From Actinomycetota bacterium (lineage in GTDB: Bacteria > Bacillota > Desulfotomaculia > Desulfotomaculales > Desulfocucumaceae): DNA of 37,345 nt. The stretch covers positions 1 through 37,345 of the forward strand of contig JAMCVT010000088.1 of assembly GCA_023475565.1 (NCBI GenBank), written 5' to 3'. Positions 7,718 to 16,388 of the stretch are shown here, in pieces. A program made the position numbers and the translations under genes. The notes beneath the pieces are model-generated. The model searched no databases. It saw only the letters and a program-made list of their open reading frames with translations, and was not told the DNA's origin. Position 1 is the first letter of the stretch. Each line of letters opens with the position of its first letter.

Positions 7718-7999
7718 GCTTATACTGTAAATATTATGCTGTCGGAAGCCAGGAGCCAGAAGCCAGAATGGTCTGTGCATTCCTTACGAGATATATGAAG
7801 GCTGATTAATCGGGCACAAAAATCTCTGTGTCCTTGGTTTTCTTGTGAAGTGCAAGGATGGCTTGCACTTTTATTTTTTCCTCTTTTATTCTGACTTCTG
7901 TATAATTGGGGACATTCCTGTCCTTCAAGAGATACCAGAACTTCAGCAGGTGTGTCCCCATTCCTCTGGCTTCCGACCGTAAAGGATTTCAGTATAAGC
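7718..7999. mobile_element. Candidate MITE-like/palindromic element with about 35-bp imperfect terminal inverted repeats
   Basis: Left GCTTATACTGtaaatattatgctGTCGGAAGCCAG; right (reverse complement) GCTTATACTGaaatcctttacgGTCGGAAGCCAG. Confidence 0.6.
7806..7961 (-). CDS. 51-aa ORF inside the inverted-repeat element
   Basis: MGTHLLKFWYLLKDRNVPNYTEVRIKEEKIKVQAILALHKKTKDTEIFVPD; below the ORF-track length cutoff. Confidence 0.4.
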   Translation of the reverse strand: MGTHLLKFWYLLKDRNVPNYTEVRIKEEKIKVQAILALHKKTKDTEIFVPD

Positions 8000-8105
8000 G
8001 TCTTTTCAATAATTTACCGCTGGGACGGGAAAAGCCCCGCCGTTATAATATAATCAGTCGGTTTACATTATAATTTACTGATTGGTTAAAACAGGAAGGA
8101 ATATC

Positions 8106-8981
8106 ATGGAACATAGAGAAAATAATAGAGGCCATTATTGGGCGGGCTTTTTAATGAGGGCCGCATTTGTTTTGCTTACCTTTATACTGGCAGCGGCTAT
8201 CAAGCTTCCCTCCCAGGTAAGGGGCTACTCCTATGAGCTTTACAGGGAGTCGGCCAGGTCTTATATGGATTACCAGACCAGGGGACTGATAACGCTGGAG
8301 AGCGATCATATAAGGGTTAAATACCAGCCCAAAGATGCCGGGTACGCCGGTATGGTGCTGGAGGCATCGGAAAGGTTTTACCTTCCCATAGCTGAAAAGT
8401 TCGGCCTGCAGTCTAAAAACAGGATTACCGTACTGGTGTACCCCTCCAGTGAGGAGCTGAACGCCAGTTTCGGGTGGCCCGCCAGTGAAAATGCCATGGG
8501 TGTATACTGGGCGGGTGTAATAAGGGTGCTGTCACCGGCCTCCTGGGTTGAGGGGGCTGACCCCGTGGAAATGCGGGATGCCTTTTCAAATATAGGACCC
8601 ATGGCCCACGAAATGACGCACCTGGCAGTGGACTACGCCACCAGGGGAAACTGTCCCCGCTGGTTTACCGAGGGGCTGGCGCAGCTTGAAGAATATCATC
8701 TTACCGGCTTCCGGTTCTCCCCGGGCAATGATTCCGGAGAGAGTTTCTACAGCCTCAAGGATATGGACAGGAATTTTGACGATCTGCCCGACCAGGCCCT
8801 GGCCTACCGGGAGTCCCTGTCCGCTGTAGAGTATATAAGCTCGGTCTACGGGGAGAAAAAACTGCTGGCCATAGTGGATTCCCTTGGACAGGGCAAGGGG
8901 ATGGGGCAGTCCCTGGAGAGTATTCTGGGGGTAGATATTGCTACCTTTGAACAAAATTGGCGAAGTTGGTCGGATTTTTAA
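8106..8981 (+). CDS. Gluzincin-type (peptidase MA-like) metallopeptidase, probably secreted
   Basis: HEMTHLAVDYATRGNCPRWFTEGLAQLEEY (HExxH plus downstream Glu); N-terminal hydrophobic segment. Confidence 0.82.
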   Translation: MEHRENNRGHYWAGFLMRAAFVLLTFILAAAIKLPSQVRGYSYELYRESARSYMDYQTRGLITLESDHIRVKYQPKDAGYAGMVLEASERFYLPIAEKFGLQSKNRITVLVYPSSEELNASFGWPASENAMGVYWAGVIRVLSPASWVEGADPVEMRDAFSNIGPMAHEMTHLAVDYATRGNCPRWFTEGLAQLEEYHLTGFRFSPGNDSGESFYSLKDMDRNFDDLPDQALAYRESLSAVEYISSVYGEKKLLAIVDSLGQGKGMGQSLESILGVDIATFEQNWRSWSDF

Positions 8982-9115
8982 TTTTTGAGGCAGGAAATTT
9001 CCCCTGTTTTAAAGAACTAAATCACCAAAAGCATTGTTAAACAAAAGGAAAATAAAAAAATGAGACTGCTTACTGTGCCGGTGCCGTTTGGACAAACACG
9101 GAATGGAGGACAAAA

Positions 9116-10381
9116 GTGCAAAAACTGGTGATAGTAGGAGGGGCGCCCCTTAGGGGCAGGATTAGAATCGGCGGGGCAAAGAATGCTTCCCTGGCCCTAC
9201 TGTGCGCCACCGTTCTGGCCGGGGATGTTGTTACTATAGAAAATATTCCTGACATAAACGATGTCAGGGTTATGATTAAATTAATAGAGTTCATAGGGGC
9301 CGAGGTTGAGTGGCAGGGCAGTGACTGCGTGAGAATAACCCCTCCGGAGGCCATTGCTGAAATGCCTCCGTATCACCTGGCCAAAAAGCTTCGGGCCTCC
9401 AATCTTCTGCTGGGGCCCATGCTGGCCAGGTTCGGAAGGGCTGAAATACCGCTGCCCGGGGGCTGCAATATAGGTATCCGCCCCATGGACCTGCACTTTA
9501 AGGGATTCGCCGGGATGGGGGCCGAGATAACCCTTGAAAAGGGCAGTGTGCAGGCCACCTGCAAGAGATTGAAGGGATCCCGCATTTACCTTGACTTTCC
9601 CAGTGTAGGGGCTACCGAAAACATAATGATGGCCGCCTGCCTGGCCGAGGGTCAGACAGTTGTTGAAAACGTTGCCAAGGAGCCGGAAATAGTGGACCTG
9701 GCCAATTTTTTAAACTGCCTGGGGGCCAGGGTCCGGGGCGCCGGAACCGATATTATAAAGATAGAGGGCATGACCTCCCTGGGAGGGTGCCAGCGCTATG
9801 CAGTTATTCCTGACCGAATAGAGGCCGGGACCTTTATGGTGGCGGCGGCTGCCACCAGGGGAGATATACAGCTGGAAAATGTCATTCCCCTTCACCTTGA
9901 GCCTTTCAGGGCCAAGCTTAAGGAGGCCGGGGTGGATATAATAGAGGGTGAGGAGTGCCTCAGGGTAAAGGTGTCGGGGCCTCTTAAGCCCATTGACATC
10001 AAGACGCTGCCGTACCCGGGGTTTCCCACCGACATGCAGTCCCAAATGATGTCCCTGCTTTCAACCGTTTCCGGCACCAGCCTGATTACTGAAAACATTT
10101 TTGAAAACCGCTTCCAGGTGGTGGATGAGCTGAAAAGGATGGGGGCCAGGATTAAGGTGGAGGGAAGGCTGGCCATCATCGAGGGCGCCGGGCAGCTCCA
10201 CGGAACCCAGGTCAAGGCCACCGACTTAAGGGCCGGGGCCGCGCTGGTGATAGCCGGGCTAATGGCCGAGGGCACCACCGAGATTACCAATGTGGAGTAT
10301 ATATACAGGGGCTATCACGATTTTGAAAGCAAGCTGAACGGCCTGGGGGCCAATGTAAAGGCTATGAAGAACGGCGCGTAA
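9116..10381 (+). CDS. murA: UDP-N-acetylglucosamine 1-carboxyvinyltransferase
   Basis: GGAKNASLALLCA; active-site loop PGGCNIGIRPMDLH with Cys; full-length EPSP-synthase-like fold. Confidence 0.96.
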   Translation: MQKLVIVGGAPLRGRIRIGGAKNASLALLCATVLAGDVVTIENIPDINDVRVMIKLIEFIGAEVEWQGSDCVRITPPEAIAEMPPYHLAKKLRASNLLLGPMLARFGRAEIPLPGGCNIGIRPMDLHFKGFAGMGAEITLEKGSVQATCKRLKGSRIYLDFPSVGATENIMMAACLAEGQTVVENVAKEPEIVDLANFLNCLGARVRGAGTDIIKIEGMTSLGGCQRYAVIPDRIEAGTFMVAAAATRGDIQLENVIPLHLEPFRAKLKEAGVDIIEGEECLRVKVSGPLKPIDIKTLPYPGFPTDMQSQMMSLLSTVSGTSLITENIFENRFQVVDELKRMGARIKVEGRLAIIEGAGQLHGTQVKATDLRAGAALVIAGLMAEGTTEITNVEYIYRGYHDFESKLNGLGANVKAMKNGA

Positions 10382-10393
10382 AGCGCCGTTCTT
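10367..10393 (+). terminator. Perfect 11-bp hairpin overlapping the murA stop
   Basis: AAGAACGGCGC-gtaaa-GCGCCGTTCTT. Confidence 0.55.
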
Positions 10394-10432
10394 GTTGGTA
10401 GACGTCTTAATAGACTTATTTTTTGAATCAAC

Positions 10433-10454
10433 CCATATATGTTATAATATATGG
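10433..10454. promoter_or_regulatory. Palindrome overlapping TATAAT at the start of the MNT gene
   Basis: CCATATAT-gttata-ATATATGG, 8-bp perfect arms. Confidence 0.4.
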
Positions 10455-10906
10455 AAATGAAGAACGGTTTGGTGGTTGAAATGAAGGATATTCCTTTTCT
10501 GCCGCTGCTGGCTCAGTACTTCGAAAGAAGGCCTGAAATTACAGCGGCCTACTTATATGGATCCTATGCCGAAGGGGTGGCCAGGCGGGATAGCGATGTG
10601 GATATCGCTGTATTAACGGATCCTGTTCCGGGAAACACGTTAAAATACCGCCTGGAGGTAATGGAGGATGCCCGGAGGCTTTTAAAACGGAGTACAGAAG
10701 TTATTATTCTGAATGAAGCTCCAAGATTATTGCAGTTTCAGGTTATTCAGAAGGGCTGTATTATTTATGAAAGAAGCGCCGACAAAAGGGCATTTTTTGA
10801 AATGGATATAGCCGGCAGGTATTATGATTATAAAAAATATTTTGATTTTCATGCCAGGCATTTGGCCGCAAGGATAAAGGAGGGCGGGCTGGGTGTTAGA
10901 CAATAG
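10451..10906 (+). CDS. MNT-type minimal nucleotidyltransferase (MntA-like antitoxin)
   Basis: GSYAEGVARRDSDVDIAVL nucleotidyltransferase motif; start may be ATG 10457 or 10481. Confidence 0.85.
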   Translation: MEMKNGLVVEMKDIPFLPLLAQYFERRPEITAAYLYGSYAEGVARRDSDVDIAVLTDPVPGNTLKYRLEVMEDARRLLKRSTEVIILNEAPRLLQFQVIQKGCIIYERSADKRAFFEMDIAGRYYDYKKYFDFHARHLAARIKEGGLGVRQ

Positions 10907-10991
10907 CGTAATCCTGGTCCGCCTGGCCAGGCTTGATGAATACATCTACCGCTTGAAGAGGTTTGAAAACATTGAATGTGAAATTCCTTGA
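10893..10991 (+). pseudogene. Truncated HepT/HEPN-like (DUF86) toxin
   Basis: VLDNSVILVRLARLDEYIYRLKRFENIECEIP* resembles the HepT N-terminus; overlaps the MNT gene; ends after 32 codons, with no room for the HEPN active site. Confidence 0.6.
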
Positions 10992-11047
10992 GAACAGCTG
11001 ACATACCGATTCAGGTATGTCTTTTTAATAAAACAGCAGGAGATAAT

Positions 11048-11527
11048 ATGCAGATCAACATACTGGCGGTGGGGCGGCTTAAGGAAAAATACCTCCAGGA
11101 GGCCCAGAAAGAGTACCTGAAAAGGCTTTCGGCCTACGCCAGGGTGAAAGTCACAGAGGTGGAGGACGAGCCCTTTAAAGAGGGTATTTCAGCCTCCCTG
11201 GAGGAGTCCGTGAAGTCCCGGGAGGCCGGGCGGCTCTTAAAGCACCTGAGCCAGGGGGACTTCGTGGTGGCACTGGACCGGGAGGGCAGGCAGATGACCT
11301 CGGAGGAGCTTTCAGAATTCATCTCCACCCTGGGCCTGGAGGGAAAGAGCCGGGTCACCTTCATCATCGGCGGCACTCTGGGACTATCGGAGGAAATAAC
11401 CAAATCAGCAAACCACAAACTGTCCTTCTCCAAAATGACCTTCCCCCACCAGCTCATGAGGGTGATACTGCTGGAGCAGGTATTCCGGGCCTTTAAAATT
11501 GCCCGGGGGGAGCCGTACCACAAGTAG
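11048..11527 (+). CDS. rlmH: 23S rRNA (pseudouridine1915-N3)-methyltransferase
   Basis: MQINILAVGRLKEKYLQEAQKEYLKRLS...FIIGGTLGLSEE...FPHQLMRVILLEQVFRAFKIARGEPYHK. Confidence 0.97.
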   Translation: MQINILAVGRLKEKYLQEAQKEYLKRLSAYARVKVTEVEDEPFKEGISASLEESVKSREAGRLLKHLSQGDFVVALDREGRQMTSEELSEFISTLGLEGKSRVTFIIGGTLGLSEEITKSANHKLSFSKMTFPHQLMRVILLEQVFRAFKIARGEPYHK

Positions 11528-11589
11528 GGGCGAAGCTTTGCTGTAGCTTTTTGTTTTAACGAGTTTGTAAAAAGTTATCGCACATCAGA

Positions 11590-12714
11590 TTATTTGACTA
11601 AATAACGATATCTCTCTGGTTCCAGACGGATTTCTTCGGCCAAAGCCTGATATTCGGGGGCTAACACTATCGAACGAATGCGTTGCCCGTCGTTGTCTCG
11701 TGGCATTACAAAACCACTGTCAATCCATCTTTTTACTTTGTCCCTGATTGTTCTATCAGACAGGTTTAACCATTTCCTTAAATCGGATGTACTCGCCCAA
11801 TTATACCGAAAGGCTAGTTGAGTGAACACTATTCTTTGATTTGGATCTAAGACTCGAATCAATTCCGGCTCAATTGTTGTATATTCCTGGCTCTTTTCCT
11901 CTACAAGTTTGGCGGCCTCTTCAAAAACTTCGGCTACACCTGAAATAAAAAACTCAAGCCACTGAGAAATATCACAATCATTTCTTCCAAAATAGTAATT
12001 ATGGTGTAAACCCATTTGAATGTTCTTATAATATTCTCTAAGATTGCGATCATAGAATGTTTCCAGGACGAATAACCCTTTTAGGCCAAATCCTCCAAGT
12101 CTAAGGATATAGGTGGCTATCATTCTTGCTGTTCTTCCGTTACCATCCATATAAGGGTGTATTGTGAGAAACTGCCACATTACTATTCCTGCCTTAATGG
12201 GAGTAGGAGTAACTTGGGCACTTGGCGAATTAACCCAGGCCACAAGGTCCTCCATGAGTCTTGGAACGTTAGATGGTTCCGGAGGAATATACCAATTAGA
12301 TTCATTACGTTTCCCGACTTGGTTTTGCTCAGATCTGTACTCGCTTTGGCGGGGTCTGCGACCATGGGTAATTACTCTGATTATTGCGTGAAGTTTCTTA
12401 ATAAACTTTTCGGTTATAGGTAGTTGTCTTTCTTCGCAATCATCCAGATATTCAATGGCTTTCATCAAGTTGTAGACTTCTTGTTGTTCATCAGATGTGT
12501 GTTGTCGGTAGAGGGCTTCTCTTTTTGCTTGTTCGGCAAGATTGTTTCCCTCCAGTTTAGTAGATAATAGAACTGTTTCCTCTCGAGATTCCTTCCTCAT
12601 TATTTCTAAGATTGAAGAAGGAAGTGGGAGGTTTTCTACCAGTAAACTTGCCTTTTGTATTTTCATTAGATTCTGTGCCATTATGTTGGTAATGGTGTAA
12701 TGGGGATTGTACAT
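11590..12714 (-). CDS. Fic family protein
   Basis: HPYMDGNGRTAR Fic motif; N-terminal STKLEGN resembles the (S/T)xxxE(G/N) inhibitory motif; C-terminal winged-helix-like segment. Confidence 0.93.
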   Translation of the reverse strand: MYNPHYTITNIMAQNLMKIQKASLLVENLPLPSSILEIMRKESREETVLLSTKLEGNNLAEQAKREALYRQHTSDEQQEVYNLMKAIEYLDDCEERQLPITEKFIKKLHAIIRVITHGRRPRQSEYRSEQNQVGKRNESNWYIPPEPSNVPRLMEDLVAWVNSPSAQVTPTPIKAGIVMWQFLTIHPYMDGNGRTARMIATYILRLGGFGLKGLFVLETFYDRNLREYYKNIQMGLHHNYYFGRNDCDISQWLEFFISGVAEVFEEAAKLVEEKSQEYTTIEPELIRVLDPNQRIVFTQLAFRYNWASTSDLRKWLNLSDRTIRDKVKRWIDSGFVMPRDNDGQRIRSIVLAPEYQALAEEIRLEPERYRYLVK

Positions 12715-12835
12715 TTTGATTACCTCCTCCTAATTATATTATATCATTGCCGCTAAATTGCCGCAATATGCGTAACAAGGGAGACGAATCTTTTGCTGAC
12801 CGACATCCAATAACCCATCCAGATGGCCGGGAGCT

Positions 12836-13201
12836 TTGCGACAGTGCTTGGAAAGAGAGGTGATCGCCCTGTCTGATAAATCTGAGGAACTTTTTGACCG
12901 GCTGTATCATGAAAACCATTTAAAGGTATACAGGCTGGCCCTGGGACTTGCCGGCAATGCTAATGACGCTGAAGAAACAACCCAGGAGGCGCACGGCCAG
13001 AGGGTGCTTTTCTGCCTGGTGGTTACCCTGGGCCTGCCTTACAGAACTGCCGCCGAAATAGTCGGCTGTTCACTGGGATCGGTAAAGACTGCGCTGCACC
13101 GCGCCAAAAAAAGAGTGGCCGGCTACCTGGCGGATTATTTTTACAATAATTTAAGACGAAATCATCCGGCAGCCGGCCAAGAGGAAATGACGGGTAAGTG
13201 A
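12836..13201 (+). pseudogene. ECF-type RNA polymerase sigma factor with apparent in-frame internal deletion
   Basis: Start of region 2 (EELFDRLYHENHLKVYRLALGLAGNANDAEETTQEA) joined directly to region 4 (QRVLFCLVVTLGLPYRTAAEIVGCSLGSVKTALHRAKKR). Confidence 0.7.
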
Positions 13202-13241
13202 AAAATGGCCTGAACCCTTGGGTAAAGGTTCAGGCCATTTT
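13202..13241. terminator. Bidirectional-type hairpin terminator
   Basis: AAAATGGCCTGAACC-cttgggtaaa-GGTTCAGGCCATTTT. Confidence 0.8.
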
Positions 13242-13261
13242 GTATGCCCCGGGTGTGGCTC

Positions 13262-13627
13262 TTAATCGTCTTTCTTTTTTTGTTTGTTATAGCCGCTCTC
13301 GCCGTAGGGCCGCAGGGTGTTCAGCCACTTGTCCTCCAGCGCTGTAACGGCCTGGCGCCATTCTTCCTTTGGTATTTCCTCCTGGTTGAGGGTTTCCAGA
13401 ATATCGAAGGTAAAGGCATCAGGGCCGTGTAAATTCCAATCTTCCTGCAGCGCCTTGCTGCGGTGGCATCTCAATTCCAGCTGAAAGCGGCAGCTGTTGA
13501 AGTTCCCCGGCAAGTTCAAACTGCTGCCGATGAGAATTTTTCCGTTCACAATATTTCTTATCCGGTACACTCCCATGGGAGGAGGGTTATGCTTGTAGGC
13601 TAACTTGAGCTCTTTCCGTCTATCCAA
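13262..13627 (-). CDS. GIY-YIG nuclease family protein
   Basis: GVYRIRNIVNGKILIGSSLNL GIY-YIG-like core. Confidence 0.75.
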   Translation of the reverse strand: MDRRKELKLAYKHNPPPMGVYRIRNIVNGKILIGSSLNLPGNFNSCRFQLELRCHRSKALQEDWNLHGPDAFTFDILETLNQEEIPKEEWRQAVTALEDKWLNTLRPYGESGYNKQKKKDD

Positions 13628-13671
13628 CCTTGTTCAACTCCTTTTTTTACTGTCAAAAGTACTGCTTCCGG

Positions 13672-14436
13672 CTAGAGCTTCACCCAGTACGAGCTGCCGT
13701 CCTGAGTCCGGTCCATAAAGCCGTATTCTATCAGGTAGCGGCGCAGCAGGACATAGTCGTTGTAGAAGGGCTTTAAAACAGCGTTAACTTCTTTTTCGGT
13801 ATAGTTTTTGTTTGTCTCAAAATATTTTACAAGATGCCTTAAGATGGCCACTCTCTTTTTCTCTTTAAGAGGGAACGAGTCAAGAGGGCCATTAAGCCCC
13901 TGCTTAAAATAGGCGGCTAATATTTTTTGGCTTTCCTGCTCGGTAATGGCAAAACGGTCATCCACTTTTTTGGAGCTCCGTGGGATTTCGATGAAGGTAT
14001 TTTTTTTGGGCACCTGTTCCCCCAGCAGTTCCATAATGGCTAAAAAAACTTTAGCCTGCTTTTGTTTTTCTCTCAGGGTGAAGCGGTGATTGCGGATGGT
14101 TGACGTGCTGCCGGTGCCAAGCGCTTTAGCCGCCTCGTTGTCACTATAGCCCTCATAGAAAATTTCTAGAATAGTTTTCTGGTGATCCGTCAGCCCGGTT
14201 AATTTTTTATCCAGGTTGAGCAGAAAATGGAAGGCTGAGCGATGGCTCCGGGCAATGTGGACCTTAATATATTTTTTGGCCTCATACAGCTGGCCTTCGT
14301 CAGGGTAGATGACGCCGTTGGAGAAGCTTTTTCCACAGATGAGGCAAATGAAATCCTCGCTCTGCTGCCGGTAAATATAGCCTTGCTTGATGTCCTGCAG
14401 CGATGCCCGCCAAAATAGATCAGACATGTCGATCAT
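13672..14436 (-). CDS. DUF2087-type transcriptional regulator with N-terminal Cys/His motif and LuxR-like HTH
   Basis: CLICGKSF...HIARSH; HTH LTDHQKTILEIFYEGYSDNEAAKALGTGSTSTIRNHRF; C-terminal KYFETNKNYTEKEVNAVLKPFYNDYVLLRRYLIEYGFMDRTQDGSSYWV. Confidence 0.8.
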   Translation of the reverse strand: MIDMSDLFWRASLQDIKQGYIYRQQSEDFICLICGKSFSNGVIYPDEGQLYEAKKYIKVHIARSHRSAFHFLLNLDKKLTGLTDHQKTILEIFYEGYSDNEAAKALGTGSTSTIRNHRFTLREKQKQAKVFLAIMELLGEQVPKKNTFIEIPRSSKKVDDRFAITEQESQKILAAYFKQGLNGPLDSFPLKEKKRVAILRHLVKYFETNKNYTEKEVNAVLKPFYNDYVLLRRYLIEYGFMDRTQDGSSYWVKL

Positions 14437-14637
14437 TTTATAAACACCTCTATATAAGCATCTATCATTATCATAGATATATTATTAAAAAGTTTATATG
14501 TTGTCAAGGCTGATTCTGATTTCCTTTTGAATAAATGCCAGGTGGTTCCATCCATTTTGGCTTTTTTTCAGGAAAGGCTGGCGAAAGTCTCTGAATGTCG
14601 CTATAATGCTTATGTGGATGAACACTCAGGAAGATAT

Positions 14638-15855
14638 ATGGCGGGTAGTAATTATATGGCAATTATTCAGAGTGGGGTAGAATCGAAACCAAAATTGTGG
14701 ACTCTTAATTATGTGCTCATTTGTTTGTCGTCCCTCACGGTTTGCCTTTCTTTTCACAGCCTGATGCCGACATTGCCCATGTATATCCAGAGGCACGGCG
14801 GCTCGAGCGGGATGGCCGGGCTGGCCATGGCGGCTCTCACAGTCGCAGCGGTTATTATCCGGCCGGTTGCCGGTTGGGCACTGGACAGGTTTGGGCGCAG
14901 AATCATATTGATTACCGGTCTTTTGACTTTCCTGATTCCTTCCCTGGCCTATATTTTGATGCTCCCTGTGATCCCGCTGCTTTTCTTTCGCTTTTTCCAG
15001 GGCTTTGGCTGGGGAATCGGCACCACAGCACAGGGAACGGTTGCCTCTGATGTCATTCCCAGGGGCAGGCTGGGGGAAGGGTTGGGCTTTTTTAGCCTGG
15101 CAGTCAGCATTTCATTAGCCAGTGCGCCGGCTATCGGTTTATGGCTGGTGGACCGTTTTTCCTTTCACGCTTTGTTTGTCTTTGGCTCTCTTTTGACCGT
15201 GGCTTCTCTGGTTCTGGCGCTGATGATTAAGTACCCCAAGCTGGAGCCTTCGCATCAAGTATCAAAACGGGGTTTCCTTGAAAAGCCGGCCCTTCGCCCC
15301 TCGGCAGTCATCCTTTTGGCAACAACCACCTATAGCTCTTTGCTTTCCTTTCTTGCTTTGTTTATTCAACAAAAAGGGATGTCGACAGCCGGGCTGTTTT
15401 TTACCGTCCTGGCGATCACCACGCTTGTCTCCAGGCCCCTGTCGGGAACCATCGTGGACAGAAAAGGACGCAGCGGATATGATCTGACCGTTTTTTCCGG
15501 CCTCGCTGCCATTATCATTTCGATGATTATTATCGCTCAGACCTCTTCTTTGTGGCATTTGATATGGGGAGGGATCTTGTTCGGCATCGGGTTTGGCTTC
15601 GTTCAGCCGGCCATGTTGGCTTTATGCATCACGAGCGTTTCCCCCGACAGAAGAGGGGCGGCTAATGCCACTTACTGGACCGCATTCGACACAGGAGTCG
15701 CTTTCGGCTCGGTTCTCTGGGGAATCATCGCCAGTTATTTCGGCTATGTGGTTATGTTTTATCTAAACATAATTCCACCCCTGCTGGCCTTGCTGGTCTA
15801 TTTAATGCGGCAGCGGGACGGGGTTTCTTTGTCGCGCAATAAATTACCGGCCTGA
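14638..15855 (+). CDS. MFS transporter
   Basis: 12-TM-type hydrophobicity; PVAGWALDRFGRR, RPLSGTIVDRKGR loop motifs. Confidence 0.92.
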   Translation: MAGSNYMAIIQSGVESKPKLWTLNYVLICLSSLTVCLSFHSLMPTLPMYIQRHGGSSGMAGLAMAALTVAAVIIRPVAGWALDRFGRRIILITGLLTFLIPSLAYILMLPVIPLLFFRFFQGFGWGIGTTAQGTVASDVIPRGRLGEGLGFFSLAVSISLASAPAIGLWLVDRFSFHALFVFGSLLTVASLVLALMIKYPKLEPSHQVSKRGFLEKPALRPSAVILLATTTYSSLLSFLALFIQQKGMSTAGLFFTVLAITTLVSRPLSGTIVDRKGRSGYDLTVFSGLAAIIISMIIIAQTSSLWHLIWGGILFGIGFGFVQPAMLALCITSVSPDRRGAANATYWTAFDTGVAFGSVLWGIIASYFGYVVMFYLNIIPPLLALLVYLMRQRDGVSLSRNKLPA

Positions 15856-16000
15856 ACAGAGGTTTTTCCTGTGAATAATTTTCCCGAATTTATGAAAAAC
15901 CCAAAACAGCCATTAATCCCAATAAGTCTGGCTATTAACCTGTATGGGTATGGTCAGACTCCTTATTTTCTTAAAAATACCGGAAAAACGGGGCGGTAAA

Positions 16001-16333
16001 ATGAACATTCAGATATTTGGCATAAAAAAGTGCCGGGATACCAGGAAGGCCGAGCGCTATTTCAAGGAGCGCGCCATTTCTTATCAATTTGTCGACCTGA
16101 CAGTGCGCGGCCTCGGCAAAGGCGAGCTGGGCAGGGTCAGGGCGGCGGTTGGACTGGAAAATCTTATAGATACGGAGGGAAAGGAATACGCCAGGCGCAA
16201 TCTCAAGTATATGGCCCACGACAGGGAAGAGGTGCTGCTGGCTTACCCGCTGCTGCTCAAAACTCCCATTGTAAGGAACGGGACTAAAGCCACGGTGGGC
16301 TACTGCCCGGATATCTGGCAGGGGTGGAGCTAG
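16001..16333 (+). CDS. ArsC/Spx-family protein (arsenate reductase-like)
   Basis: FGIKKCRDTRKAERYFKERAISYQFVDL; LLKTPIVRNGTKATVGY. Confidence 0.88.
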   Translation: MNIQIFGIKKCRDTRKAERYFKERAISYQFVDLTVRGLGKGELGRVRAAVGLENLIDTEGKEYARRNLKYMAHDREEVLLAYPLLLKTPIVRNGTKATVGYCPDIWQGWS

Positions 16334-16388
16334 AAGCAGTGGCCGGGTGTATACTGTTTAGAATAACCAGGTGAAGGAGATATAAATA

